In this document: positions 1 to 12,316 of the stretch, piece after piece
How positions within the stretch are numbered: the stretch's first letter is position 1
How the letters are laid out: every line of letters begins with the position of its first letter
Notes under the pieces: model-generated
What the model saw: only the letters and a program-made list of their open reading frames with translations
What the model was told of the DNA's origin: nothing
Database searches by the model: none
Assembly: GCA_025617745.1 (NCBI GenBank)
Contig: CM046853.1
Span: forward strand, 65,863,981 to 65,927,980
DNA: 64,000 nucleotides
Direction: 5' to 3'
From: Heliocidaris erythrogramma
Taxonomy: Eukaryota > Echinodermata > Echinoidea > Camarodonta > Echinometridae
Position numbers and translations under genes: made by a program

Positions 1-1570
1 AATAGCATCTAAGGAACTATTGTCCTCGTTTGTGTAGAATGGCCAGCGTTACCTGTTTTTTCAGTGAATTCAATTCATAATTGTTTAGAATTGAAAAGAG
101 TAGTATAGCTAATTAGCCACCTATGAAGCCTTTTCGCTTTCATGAACCTAGTGAACTAGTTGAAGAGACATTGGAAAAACTTACAATGGCGCCTTAATAA
201 AGTTTTGGGCCTTAACCATTTTAGGAACGGCAAAGCCATGTGTTTCTCATAAAGCAAATATACACATTGAATTAAGATTAAAAGAACTGTCTATTAACAC
301 AGTATTTTCAATAAAATAACGTTAATGGGTCAAATAAAATATACACTACACATTTCTTTGTTCCCTTTTTCACAAAACGAAATTGGTCTTCTTTCTAGCT
401 AAATTGAAATCACAGGAAAAATGAATAAAACGATGATTTATTAAAAATTTGAAATGGATACCCCATTAACATGCAGGATCCCCTAATAATAATACGTGAT
501 ATAAGCTTTTGATTATAAACGATTCATTCAACAAGAATGATTCCCATAAAATATTGAATTAAACAATTGTCTATTGATATTCATACTACGGCACATGATG
601 GCTAAATTAACAAAATTGGATTTAGATACAAAATTAAATGAATTTGAACACATTTATATTCATAAACGTGGCGTATTTAGACCTTGGTGTCAGGGAGGCA
701 AAACATCAAAGTCGTTGGTGACCCATGTATATAAACAACAAAATCACTTTTTTGGGCCCTGATTTTTAAATGTTATGATATTGATTTCGATGTAGTCATT
801 TTGCACAGCGTTATTAAATTAACTTAAAATCATTTGTGAGCAATTAAAACATTTTTGACCACATTTCTTTTTGTAATGATAGTTTTTGGACAGGTTCATT
901 GTTTATTGCGTTTGCGTATGATCTATTGATTTGTATGTTTGCTGATATTTCAAAATAATTTCAATTCGTGACAAGTCATGAGAAAGGCTTTCCATTTTTC
1001 TCTATAAGTCATCTTGTAAGGAGCTACGTGAACCCCGTTTCAATTTCTCTTCATTTTTCAAGTTTGGCCGCATAGCCTATTCTTAGCATCGCCGTTTGTG
1101 AGGCCGCACCGCGGCCGAGCAGATTCTTGGAGAAGATTTCTATAATTTATGAAGTTTTAACAGGAATTTGAATAATCATTTACCTTTCAATAATTACTCA
1201 CTTAACTTAAATATCTTTTTTATATTGGAAATTTTTCAGGGGGTGGCAAACTACCCTTGTCCATTTTAAATACGCTAGTGTTACAGAGAGAGTTAATCAT
1301 AAATGAATGAGATATTCAGAAGTTTGCAGGGGATAGGTTGTAGCCTATAGCTTTAATTTAGTCCCATCCACTATGCATGCATGTAAATATTTGAATTAAT
1401 CTCTTTATTTTCTATTTTTTTAAATTATCATGACATATCTGTTCTTGAATTATGTAATCGATTTCTATTATTCCAGAATGTATAATTTGTATTTTGATGG
1501 ATTTTTTTGGAAATAAAACTAAACTAAACTGAAATTGAAGAGAAAGTGATAGAGAGTAATGTGAGGGACA

Positions 1571-1645
1571 AAAGAGAGAGAGAGAGAGAGAGAAGAGAGA
1601 GAGAAGAGAAAGAGAGAAGTAGAAGAAGAAAGAGAGAAGAGTGAA
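1571..1645. repeat. (GA)n microsatellite
   Basis: An almost pure GA/GAA purine tract. It produces spurious Ser/Leu-rich open frames on the opposite strand. Confidence 0.95.
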
Positions 1646-3062
1646 AGGGGGCAGAGTACAGATAGAAACAGACATATTATGACAGACAAACTTATATAGA
1701 GCATAATCTTGTCTGAATTAACCAGTAGTAAGCCTATACTGGTATATTTACCTGCATGCAGATTGAAAACCACTTCTTTTGCAAGCATAGTATACATTTG
1801 GTGGCCATCTTCATTACTTTGTAAACTATGGCTTAAACATGCTATAAATGTATGTCATTGACTGACATGTACATACACTAGCTGAATTTAACGTTTTACA
1901 TAACTGAATCTAAATATGCATAAATTGACCCGGTCTTATGTATGACTAGCCTGAAACTGAAAAATAGACCTAATATAAACATTATATAACTCCATAATTA
2001 TGCACCAAAAAAAGAAAAAAGAATTAGTATCAAGATTATTAAAGAGAATGTGCATAGTATGATATCAAGTCTTGACTTAGTATTAAATGAACACATTAGT
2101 TTGTCAATAAGATTTACTTTCAGATCAACAACACTTCGTGATCATCTACAGCAAGTACATCCCACTTTGATATAATTGAACATTTTCTTTTAAATTGAAA
2201 TCCGGATTCGAACCATCTTACACACTAGCTAATAACAATGCAGTTGATCAACAACGTCTTTAACGCCCCATAAAACAATACAAGAACTCAACGTTCACAA
2301 TCGGGCAAGCTTCCCGGGCGGCGAGTGCAATGCGGGCGTCTGATGCCCTTATTCTGCGGCTCAAAGAATAGCATCTTAAGAACTTGTTCTTCTTTTATAC
2401 ATGAACGCGCATTATTACCTGACTGCGTTGTTCTTTCGGCATACTCGGCTCTTAATGAACTTTTACAAAAAACATGCAGCGAAATCACTAGATATTTAAC
2501 AATATATGACAAGAGTATGGGTCATACTCGTATAATATTGTTTTTGATGGGGAAGTATATATTTTATTCAATTATAAGATATGGCATATGCATTAGGAAA
2601 ATAACACATGGACAACCTAACTTCATTACAGCTCAGATTCCATTGGAAAATAATTCAATCAATTTGGTTTGATATGAATTTACTTGATATTTATCGAATA
2701 TCGTATATGAAGTTATTAAAGTTTATATAATTCTCATACCATAAGAGTGTATACACAGACGAATCATTGTGGAAATTAGGTTTGAATGAAAGTGAATAAA
2801 ATCTATATTGTTTGAGTTTGCTAGCAGTAGAATACAAGTACAATATATATTAACTTTGCTCGCAGTAGAATAAAATCTACCTCGCATGCACAAGTTTGCA
2901 CGAAATGGAATAAAATTTATGTTGAGTAGTGACGTTACACATTATGCAAATTGCTAGAAGGATCTTTCAACCGTAAGTATAAAGACAAATATGATTTATA
3001 CTTTTACATGGTGTTTATAATTTTAGTCATAAAATGACTTTGCGTTTTTATAAAAGAATAAT

Positions 3063-3260
3063 AATACACATGAGCATGATGGAGTAGGTTACTCTTTTCT
3101 ATGTAAGCCGTTCATATTTATTTTTTTGGAAATCAATTTTAAACCATTTTGATTAAGATTGAATACACATGAGCATGATGGAGTAGGTTACTCTTTTCTA
3201 TGTAAGCCGTTCATATTTATTTTTTTGGAAATCAATTTTAAACCATTTTGATTAAGATTG
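3063..3260. repeat. Exact 99-bp tandem duplication
   Basis: The segment starting AATACACATGAGCATGATGG at 3063 recurs at 3162 with no difference that I can find over 99 bases. The flanks of the two copies differ. It is either a very recent tandem duplication or an assembly join artefact. Confidence 0.95.
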
Positions 3261-4612
3261 AATTGTTTCGTATCAGGGTAGCGCAAATCAAAAGAAAATC
3301 AAACGTTTCTTTTTAATTGCATTTGTTGATAATTTGTTATTCGACCATTTTGTAAACATTATAATAATGCACTGGGACTATGACACCGTTTCACTGTACG
3401 CTGGTTTAATATTGCAATACATCCGTTACCAATAGTTCTTTTAGAGTCTGTGAATCGTTTTGGTGTAATATGAACACAAGTCCATGATTATCGTCGTTTG
3501 CTTTATACATGAAAATCAATCAGCTATTAAGTTCAGTGAAGTCAAGGGTTATTAGAAATTATCAAAGATCACAATTTAACGGCAAAAGTAACAGAATCCG
3601 TATAACTTGTCACAAATCTTGTCGTTTTAGTTTCAGATAAGCATTGTAAAAAATTATGACATTTTCTCTTCCATCATACATTGTACAAAGTAGAAAGAAA
3701 TCATGTTACTAGCTCGCTACACTCACCGATATTTAGGGATTTCCAGATTTCATTAAAACATGCGAATGTTTTGTCTAATTTTGTACTGATATAAATATGA
3801 ATGAATAGAACTGGATGTGAATCTTTATAAATTGCTAGCATTTACCTTCTTTTCATCCAAAAAAGGCAATATTTAAAAATTGCATGATTTTTTACGTTTA
3901 TGAACATTTCATTTTCACCTCAAAAGAATACATGATTATTCGCCCATTAATCTTAAAATGTTTGTTAATATCACCTGAACTGTCATATTTTTACGTGTTT
4001 CTTTTTTCAAAATACAATATTGATATTTACAATGTCAATGAAGTTTCGTTTTATAAAGACCTATAGAACCAAATGTGCACTCATACATGGATATCTTACG
4101 TATGTTACAAATAATGTGGTTTGTGTTTGCATTTTGTGCCACATTTTCATTACTCGAAATTCATCCAAATGATACGTTACAGGTCAATTTTCGTTTACTT
4201 TCCTTCTGTTTAGACCACATTGCCTAATGTGTACTCTTGTCATAAGCTGCATTGCTGCTCCTGTATTATAATTATCTGAAAGAAAATACAAAATGTGCGA
4301 ATGAGTGGAATTATTATTGTATATTTGTATAATGTTGTATCATCATATACATGTAAATATGTAAATAATGTTTTCAATGAATAAAATATTGAATGCTTGC
4401 AATTTCTTCTTATTTTTCTATATAAACTTTTAACTGCTTATATTTTTCTATTCTTACAACAGAAAGCATCATGTCCCAAATTTTGGAACAGTCTCGATCC
4501 AGACCTTAAGGAAATAGAGAGACTGCACCATTTTAATAAAACAATTGAAATCTCTTTTGCTGAAACCATATACTAGAATGCTGCATGGTTGCTGATCTCG
4601 ATCTGTACTTCG

Positions 4613-4697
4613 CTTCTCTCTTCTCTCTTCTTTCTTTTCTTTTCTCTCTCTCTCTCTACACACACAGACTCTCTCTCTCTCTCTCTCTCTACACACA

Positions 4698-4737
<40 letters not shown>

Positions 4738-4740
4738 TTC
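4613..4740. repeat. (CT)n/(CA)n compound microsatellite
   Basis: Alternating CT runs interrupted twice by ACACACAGA segments, so the tract itself has a higher-order repeat of CT block plus CA block. Confidence 0.95.
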
Positions 4741-4799
4741 ACTATATGACTACTTAATTGTTTATGTTCTCTTTTGTTTCCCTTGGCTGCGTTTATTAC

Positions 4800-4946
4800 A
4801 TCTACTGGAAGATATTTATTATACTGAGTTGTTATGATATATGTATTATCCTTTGTATTATGCCATATGTATGTTTATATTTTGCTTTCTCATGTATACA
4901 TGTAAACCGATTGTGGAAACAAATCAAATCAAATCAAATCAAATAT
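4800..4946 (+). mobile_element. Probable 3' tail of a non-LTR retroelement
   Basis: An AT-rich segment ends in a GATTGTGGAAAC-like stretch followed by four AAATC units (about 4920-4944). A short 3' UTR ending in a simple pentamer repeat is typical of LINE insertions. No coding part remains, so the family is not assigned. Confidence 0.35.
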
Positions 4947-5882
4947 TAAACCAACACCAGTTTGTTATGGCTTTACATGTGATTCTACACATACACGATG
5001 TACTTAACATGTCAGGGCATCGACCCCAACAAGATGACAAGCTTTACAAGTAGAAAAGAGTTCAATTTCATCTGCTTTTATCGATAAATCCAATTAGGCT
5101 TCTTATGATCAGTGAGTAATCAAAATATACCCCTAGATATATCATCGAATCACCGCGCTATCTTAAAGGTTCCTTAAATACCTTGCAAATAAAAACTCTT
5201 TAAGTTGATCTTCGAATTAAACTGAAAATCGATACTCTATTTTTGTTTTACTTTAAGTCTGCGTTTGCCATTGCGACAGCTTTGTGAGTAAATAATACGA
5301 AGTGTTTTGTCATTTCAGACTACTGGAGGACCTAAGCTTTCCTATATGTTGTTTTAAAAGAAGATTTGAGATGATACAACGCCAAGGGCTCGTAAAAATG
5401 GTACATAGCCAGAAAGCTGTAAAATAAAAGAAACAAAGTATTGCATTAACAGGATCTTGGAAGGGGAGACAAAAGTGGGAAGAGATTCAATGACGACTGG
5501 CTTTCTTCTCGTATTTTCCCCCTTTATCATGGCGGCGATCAGAAAGCGAAAGCTGTAAGAAAGGAGTAAGACGACCCAATTTGTGTCCTGAATAGATATC
5601 AGTGTCTCATCCCCATCATCCATTTCAACGATCCTTTTATATTGGTGATAGGGGGTCCAGCGCGGTGCCGCTGTGAGCTATTGACGTGTAAATGAGCGAG
5701 CCTTTTGAACTTGACTGGTTGGATAGAACGCGCTTTTGTTGTTTTTGTTAGCCCGCCGTGTCCGCACGCCATTGTGCGCGCTCGCTATTGATGACTCCGT
5801 GTAATGGAGCTTTCATTACTACATCGTTTAGCTTCTTCGGCTTGGCAGCGTCGATTTGCATAACAACAGGGGGAACGCCCCC

Positions 5883-6000
5883 TTATTGGTGCGCTAAGTT
5901 CAAAAGCAGTAGCCCTTATTGGGTGTTACCTAATCTGGTATGGTCATGATTTAGTTTTACTCACCCGTATTTAAATTGGAAGAAAGCTGAAACATCATCA
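5883..6000 (+). promoter_or_regulatory. Putative eve core promoter
   Basis: A TATA-like TATTTAAA lies at 5968-5975. Two ATTGG (inverted CCAAT) motifs lie about 55-85 bases further upstream, near 5884 and 5913. Spacing predicts transcription starting near 6000, giving a 5' UTR of roughly 430 bases before the first in-frame ATG of eve. The motifs are seen directly; the start site is inferred. Confidence 0.4.
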
Positions 6001-6434
6001 TTCTAGAATTTCGTCACCCAAGAGAGAAGTTACCATGTCTTACTGTCTTCAAGCCTCCCCGATGAGAAAGTGAACTCGTCTGCATTGTTAATGGGCTACT
6101 GATATCAGTTGCAAGTTGACACGCAAGTGGTGTTGATAATCAACATCCTTTAAATATCGTCGTCGAAATATTACTTGGACATTTACTAACTCTCCTCGTA
6201 TCGTCATCCACTTCGGCAGTGATCCTGACGCAGGAAGCACTTTTCTGACCGGTCGACATCAATTTCCGAAAGTCAAAGAGCGCCGACGATAAATTGATGT
6301 TTAGATATTTCATCCAATCCACGAAGAGAAAGTTTCAGGACTACTGCTTGTCGTCTTGATTTGATTTGGAGTTGATTTAAAGTCAAGGATTGGTCGACAG
6401 CGAGCAAACATTGATCGAGTGGTTTCTGTTTAAC

Positions 6435-6996
6435 ATGGACAAGGGTTTCACCACCATGCTCCCTACGACCGAAAACCTATCTCATCAAGACTCGAACAAC
6501 AACGTCACCACCACACCAGGAACATCACCCAGTCGAGTGGCTGCCCCATCTGAGGCTCGTCATCATACCCTCTTCATGCCATACGCCGATGTCTCATCTA
6601 GCAGTTCATCAAAGACTTCATCAGCTGCTGCCGTTGTTATGAGCCGGGCCATCACGGGCGGCGACCACCCGGTTCCCGTCACCATCGGCCATCACCCAAC
6701 CATGCTGCCGTTCCCGACGTCCCACTCCATCCCCTCAGCGCAGACGATGGACTTTCGTCACCCGACTCATCATCATCATCATCCTCTGTCCCGATCACCG
6801 AGTCCTCCTGTGAAGGGCGAGCATCTCAGTGGCGACGAACACCAGGACTCTCTACTGAATGGTCACGACTATTCCCGGGATCCTAGCCCGCTGGGGAAGT
6901 GGGACGACCGCTTGTCACCGGATAGCTGCCCTGACAACCTCGAGTTTGGCCTCCACAAGACTGACCCATCATCTCCAACAAACTCTGCACTCAGAG
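6435..6996 (+). CDS. eve: eve exon 1 (N-terminal region)
   Basis: Encodes residues 1-187 plus one base of codon 188. The protein opens [18 protein letters not shown]. Low-complexity Ser, His and Pro runs dominate, then an acidic/Ser stretch with [13 protein letters not shown] follows. The exon ends CAGAG before a strong GTAAGA donor at 6997. The open frame continues to 7037 only by reading into the intron. Confidence 0.93.
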
Positions 6997-9900
6997 GTAA
7001 GAAAAGAAATTCTCACCTATCTTTTATTTTTAAATAATTATGCTAAAGTTGCTGTAGTGGCACCATTGGCTATCTCTGTACTTGGCAATTTCTTTTTATA
7101 TACATGTACCTTATTATGTTCATTAACTCTCTCTATTTAAAGTAATCATTGTATAAGAATGCACTGTTAGTGCCAGAAGTCTTTCATGTATACTTGGGCG
7201 ATTTACAAGTTGAATGCTATGATTTTTACTTTTTAAATTCAACCTAATTGAAAAGGAGACGTTGTCTGGGCAGAACTTAATGTTCATTAGAGGGAGTACA
7301 TGTATTGCAGACCCCCCAAAGTAGGATCGGGAACGGAAATTCAATTTTTCAGCTGATTACCCCCAACACTTGTCGTGCATCACGCGACAACGTCCGGGGA
7401 ACGCTTGAGCAGCGTCCCGCTCTAATCATTTAGAAAGTAATTAGACACGCGCATTAATTGTAAGGCATTGTCTATGAAGGGTAGCAATGTAAATATGTTC
7501 CTCTCGCTTTCGCACCCACAATTTCACGTTATGTGATTTCATATCATTGCCAATAATTATGAAGGGAGTCTACGTGGTCATAATTAGCATAAGTGTCAGT
7601 TGCACTTTCTGGCTAATAGGCTTTTGATAAGTCATGGTCGGGTTGCTGGTATGTCCATTCAAATGCCTGTTTCTAATTGATTTTGATCGTATCCTATGAA
7701 GCAGTTTTCGTTAATGTTCAATTTATATCTATACTGCTGTTTCAACCCCTCATTTCGGTTGGAGACCCAGAAGAAGTTAATATTTATGTATTACTAATGG
7801 AGAGAAGGAAAAAATATAAATCGATGATGGAACTTGGGGACTTTTTCTCATATTTAAAAAAAAATGATTCACATAGTGATTCCATTTCATTAGATCATAT
7901 ACCCTGTTATCTTTAGGGAAAAAATTACTTTCCATCGCATTTTAAACGAACGCATAATGATCAAATTCGTTATTTCGTTGATTTTCCCCATTACAGCCGA
8001 CCCGCTTGACCCGTCCCAGGTTCGCCGGTACCGCACTGCTTTCACCCGGGAACAGATCGGCCGTCTGGAGAAGGAGTTCGCCCGTGAGAACTACGTATCC
8101 CGACCCAAGAGATGTGAATTGGCTACCGCTCTCAACCTGCCAGAGACAACAATTAAGGTATGTATTCAGTCAGTTTTAATCGAGAAACATCACTTTTATG
8201 AATAAATTCGCTGTTCTTGTGCGGGTAAATGATTTATAGGTGACACGGTCATTTGTATGTTTCATGGCCATGATGACAGCAAAGATTGTTAAAAAACCTC
8301 TTTTTTAATTAAAATAAGTTTATAGCATTCCCTTCCAAAGTCATTCGTCATTGTTTCTCAAAAGAAAGAAAACAATGTTTATATAATTACTGTTACACGC
8401 GACATTTTTTCCACGAAAGATTGGAGACCCGCTATATTTTGACAGAATGCAATTACAAATTTTGAATGATTACTGATCATAAACATGTATTCCATTAATT
8501 GATGTTATGAGAATGTTTTAAATATTTTTAGTTAGAAATTCTTTAAAAGTGATGGGTTCTTGTTAGGGTTTTTAGTAGCTAAAAATCTGATGATAATTAG
8601 ATTAACTACACTCCGCCTGGTCTGATACACTTGATTTAGCTTTCCATTTAATCCCAACTATTTTGATCATCTAAAACATCCCCTGTCAAAAAAAAAACGA
8701 TGGCGTCTTTTCAGATAAGATGATGAATGCTGTCATAGAAATATCTCTCTTTTAATAAAAGGTTAAATTAGTATTAGTAAACTAATCAGAAAGTGTTTCG
8801 CTTCGTGAACGAGAAAACTCGATTAAAGATTCGTGTCTTGCTTTCTGGTATGGCCTTCCTTCTTAGCTTGTTCCCTTTTAAATCCAATCATCACCGATGA
8901 TCACCGAATTGATGCTTATCTCTGTTTCTGAATGTTTATTCTGATATGGGTCATTAATATAGCAATGCAATGTGCTTACGATGGTATTTAACAATTATTA
9001 AAGGGAATATTCTGTTACATTTTAATGATTATGAAGTCTTCGTAACGTTGAATAACAAATAAAGCTCTTGCAAGACACTCGATCTTTTCAATCTTTTCGA
9101 TCTTTTTGGGAAAGCCCCCAAATTTAATAAAACATACAAAATTCATGGATGTTACATTAATTTATCTATTTATCTATCTATGATTGAATCGATGAAATAG
9201 ACTTTCTTCTGTGATGAAGGGTATCAAATTATCTATTTTGCAAACTGTAATTAGATCATTTCGCGGTTCCCCCACGGTGAATGAAGCAATAATCATGATC
9301 TCCAGCCTGCCTTGTTTGCAATGCATGATGTACCAATTACATGACATATTTACACTTCCAATTTGTCTACTCAGAGAGTCAAAACGTATGTAACCTGACA
9401 AGGAGATGTACCGTGTGTTTAATTACAAAACAAACACAATTTGCACTTGATTGACTATTACAGCAGAGTCCATCATTTAGCAATTACAGACCGCTAATTC
9501 CCTACCCCTCGCTCATCCTTCAAGTTAGTTCCACGCACGCGATCTAGCGTACAGCTGCCTTGCTGGGCACCCGAAGATTCCCGGGTCGTGTGCTTCAATC
9601 ATTCTAGCCAATTATTGCCCGCTCATGACTCCGGTGTACTTGAATGATAGAAATAATTTTGAAGCGGGATCGGGGTGATAGCGGAAATGAGGTAGCACTC
9701 ATCAGGGGTTCTTATTTATTTAAAAATCGAATAAGCGTGATGTGGTATCATCAGCCAATTTTCCAGGTTTTAGGCATCTGTACTTTATGGTGTTCATGCT
9801 GTGCGTACAGTCGTCTCTAATTGCTATTGCTACACTGGTCTACTTGAAACATGGGGTGAGGAAGGTTTTTCAAACCAAGATATATTTTAATTCGAAATAA

Positions 9901-10594
9901 TCTTTCACTCTTGTGCTCCTTTTTCTTTTCTTCTATTCAGGTCTGGTTCCAGAATCGTCGCATGAAGGATAAGCGTCAACGGATGTCCATGTCTGCTTGT
10001 TCCTGGCCCCACCACGCCCATTTCGACCATCACCTCTACTCACTCATGCTGGCTGGTAGACTGCCACCATACACCTGTCACACCCCATCTCCACTCAGCT
10101 ACTACCACCCACTCGCTGGAGCTGCACCTGTCGCCGCGGCCGACGCCTACTCTCTGCACCTCCGATCCCGAGCTGAGCTTCTCCATGGCCTCGGTGCACA
10201 CCCCTATGCGAGACCGTTTCCCAACCCCGCTGCCACCGCTGCCCACCACCAATCCGACATCTTAGCCGCTAGAGCTGCCGGTGCATCCCTCATCTTGCCA
10301 CCTACCAATCTACCTCCACCACCACCAGCGGCCCCACCCGCGGTCTCTGCTTCGTCCCCGTGTGGATGTCACCACGCCCCTGGAGGATCACCGCACCGAC
10401 ACCCATCTCCGACGGCTCCGATCACGAGTTCAACCACGCCCGTGACCACCAGCTCCTCTCCGCACTCCAGCCCGGTCACCGGTACGCCCGATCACCCAGC
10501 AGTTGTTCACGTTCCAGCAGTTTTGTCGACACCTCACTCGCACCCATCGGTTCATCACCCTGGCTTAGCCCTCCAGATCCCCGGAGGTTTCTAA
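6435..10594 (+). CDS. eve: Even-skipped/Evx homeodomain transcription factor (complete, 3 exons)
   Basis: This gene encodes a nuclear DNA-binding regulator of the Evx class. Exons 6435-6996, 7997-8157 and 9941-10594 join to 1377 nt, or 458 residues. The homeodomain spans residues 196-255. It starts [12 protein letters not shown] and carries the class-typical [13 protein letters not shown] and [15 protein letters not shown], with Trp48, Phe49, Gln50 and Asn51 intact; Gln50 favours TAATTA-type sites. The N-terminal arm is Ser/Thr/His-rich with a His run. The 203-residue tail is rich in Pro, Ala and His and ends in GGF. Intron 1 is phase 1, and exon 1's last G plus CC from exon 2 makes Ala188. 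Intron 2 is phase 0 between homeodomain residues 46 and 47, a position I recall as typical of Evx genes. The first ATG at 6435 is chosen because an in-frame TAA lies upstream at 6378-6380. In echinoderm embryos eve acts in posterior and endomesodermal patterning (established knowledge). No Hox gene is visible nearby. Confidence 0.95.
6997..7996 (+). promoter_or_regulatory. eve intron 1 with GC-raised block
   Basis: A 1.0-kb intron with GTAAGA donor and TTACAG acceptor. Around 7340-7530 the GC content rises and several ATTA/TAAT cores occur close together, for example in GTAATTAGACACG and GCATTAATTG. This resembles a cis-regulatory block, possibly autoregulatory because Evx binds TAATTA-like sites. 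That role is inference only. Confidence 0.35.
7997..8157 (+). CDS. eve: eve exon 2 (homeodomain residues 1-46)
   Basis: A 161-nt exon entered in phase 1 and left in phase 0. It encodes ADPLDPSQ followed by homeodomain residues 1-46, with helix 1 ([11 protein letters not shown]) and helix 2 ([11 protein letters not shown]). The donor is AAG|GTATGT at 8158. Confidence 0.95.
8158..9940 (+). promoter_or_regulatory. eve intron 2 with GC-raised block
   Basis: A 1783-nt intron with GTATGT donor and polypyrimidine TTCTATTCAG acceptor. Most is AT-rich filler. The interval around 9470-9710 is distinctly GC-raised, lacks simple repeats and carries several TAAT/ATTA cores, so it is the best intronic enhancer candidate. 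No factor can be named. Confidence 0.35.
9941..10594 (+). CDS. eve: eve exon 3 (recognition helix and C-terminal tail)
   Basis: Begins GTC TGG TTC after a strong acceptor and encodes homeodomain residues 47-60 ([14 protein letters not shown]), then a tail of about 203 residues. The tail has Pro runs ([14 protein letters not shown]), clustered His and Ala, and long Ser/Thr-rich stretches. Composition suits a repression or activation region, but no Groucho-type motif is clear. TAA stop at 10592-10594. Confidence 0.95.
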   Translation, partial: VWFQNRRMKDKRQRMSMSACSWPHHAHFDHHLYSLMLAGRLPPYTCHTPSPLSYYHPLAGAAPVAAADAYSLHLRSRAELLHGLGAHPYARPFPNPAATAAHHQSDILAARAAGASLILPPTNLPPPPPAAPPAVSASSPCGCHHAPGGSPHRHPSPTAPITSSTTPVTTSSSPHSSPVTGTPDHPAVVHVPAVLSTPHSHPSVHHPGLALQIPGGF

Positions 10595-11095
10595 GAGACT
10601 TGCTGTGAAAGACTGCTCTATAGCTTGCCTACGTTAATATCGGACTTATGACTCACATTAGATTAATATTTATTTGTATATTGAGCAAAAATTATAGATC
10701 ATACAAAAAGAAAAATTATTATGTTCCTTATGTACATTACCTATTCAACCCCTGAGTAGTTTCGTTAAACATTTGAAATTCAATTGTTCAACTCGTCAGC
10801 TTTACTGTTCAAAATTAGCACTTTGAAAAGAGCTGCTTAAATTTGTTTCTTTACGCATAAATTTGAAGCCGACTTGACGGGTATAAAATGTTTCTCGTTA
10901 TTATTTTGTTGTTTTTGTCTTGCCAACTACTTGGTAAACCTGTATTTTGGGCAGTAATTTGATTGGCTATGGGTTTATCCATGCAATGTATCAATATTTT
11001 ATTGTTGTATTCTGAATATTGTATCTATTTATTATGTGAATCAAGTGAATGTTTTGATTGAATTTCTCATTAATAAATGAACTGAAATTGAATTG
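10595..11095 (+). other. eve 3' UTR with poly(A) signal
   Basis: An AT-rich non-coding trailer. AATAAA at 11072-11077 lies in a T/A-rich context about 480 bases after the stop and is the best cleavage signal. Confidence 0.6.
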
Positions 11096-11159
11096 TATTA
11101 CAACATTCGTTACATTGGTGTCATTCGGGTCCTAAAATAGTGGGTGAAATACAGATCGT

Positions 11160-11300
11160 AAGAGAGGGAGGGAGAGAAAAAAGAAAGTGAGTGAAAAATA
11201 AATGTATATGTATTTAGTGTTTAACATGAAAACGAGAGAGTAAGAGAGAGAGAGAGAGAGTCTGTGTGGGTGTGTGTGTGAGAGAGTGTTTGTGTGTTTG
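11160..11300. repeat. GA/GT-rich simple repeats
   Basis: Purine GA tracts followed by a GTGTGT segment just past the eve poly(A) site. Confidence 0.85.
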
Positions 11301-11943
11301 TTCGGGGAGCATGACAAATGAGAGAAGAGAAGATAAATATTTTCCATTGTTTTTATTATTATTTCAAATTTTGTTTAAGAATATGTGAAAAGAGGAAGAG
11401 AAATTTATTTTAGTCTGAGTGAGAGGGGGAAGAGGTCTGACGTGAAAGATAGAGAGAAGAAATGAAAAGAAGAGTAGAGATTGCAGCATCGGTTTGAATG
11501 GACTTTGGGCGGAGCGATAAATAAAAGTGCAATGGGAAACGTAAAAGACGATTCATTATTTACTATTCCTCATGATCAACGTTATTTTTATTTTATTTAT
11601 TTTCCTTCTCATTCTTTTTTCTACATTCTCTCTTTATATCTCGCCTTTGACCTATATTTTGCTTATCTATCATTTTCTTTCTGTTTAGCAACGTTTTCCT
11701 TCTCTCTCTCCCTCTATCTCCTCATTATCAATTCATTCGTGTATATTTCATTCCTTTTCATGTTCATATGAGATAACCAAATCAGTTGCAATATTGTGTT
11801 ACAAGTTGATCATTAAGACGATGGCACTTTAGTCAAGATCTATATATTATGCAGGACAAGAAATCAACGAAATTAAATTTTTTTGGTAAATATTGCGCTT
11901 GAACCCAAAAAAAAATCATAATTTTATATTGAAAAAGGGTTTC

Positions 11944-12133
11944 CAACACGATAAAAACTACTTTCGAAAAATCAACTGAAGGCAATTTCAATAGCCCTGT
12001 CTATCACCTTTAGAAATGTGCGAACATTACAATCGCCTATTACGTAATCCGAACCTGATTTCTATGGGTAGTACAATAGGCCTTTGAAATTGCCCTTGAG
12101 TTTATCTTTCGAAAGTAGTTTTGATCGTGTTTG
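11944..12133. mobile_element. Foldback (MITE-like) element
   Basis: The left end reads ACACGATAAAAACTACTTTC and the right end is its near reverse complement, GAAAGTAGTTTTGATCGTGT. The similarity continues inward (GGCAATTTCAATAGCC against GGCCTTTGAAATTGCC). There is no coding capacity, so it is a non-autonomous DNA element. Its right end lies inside the first unit of the next tandem duplication. Confidence 0.65.
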
Positions 12134-12316
12134 CTAAAAACAATACAAATATTAATAATCAAATATCAAAACATTATTATTAATCGTGGTACAAATGAAA
12201 TGAAAACTTCGATCTAGTTTTGATCGTGTTTGCTAAAACAATACAAATATTAATAATCAAATATCAAAACATTATTATTAATCGTGGTACAAATGAAATG
12301 AAAACTTCGATCTAAG
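12121..12316. repeat. Near-exact 99-bp tandem duplication
   Basis: TTGATCGTGTTTGCTAAA at 12121 recurs at 12220 and the similarity runs through to CGATCTA. The copies differ by one A in a run (AAAAAC against AAAAC). Confidence 0.9.

Larger units (their letters stand above)
1..5880. other. Flank upstream of eve, no gene recognised
   Basis: This AT-rich stretch has only short open frames, none with recognisable protein motifs or a convincing set of splice sites. It holds a GA tract near 1.6 kb, an exact 99-bp tandem duplication near 3.1 kb, a CT/CA tract near 4.6-4.7 kb and a probable LINE tail at 4.8-4.95 kb. A slightly GC-richer patch near 2.29-2.47 kb is open on both strands but matches nothing I know. 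Part of this flank may carry eve regulatory DNA, but no specific element is evident. Confidence 0.6.

Noticed and set aside
6390-6434. Upstream TTG-initiated extension of eve
   Set aside because: TTG starts are not expected in animal nuclear genes; the ATG at 6435 has a fair context and an in-frame stop lies at 6378.
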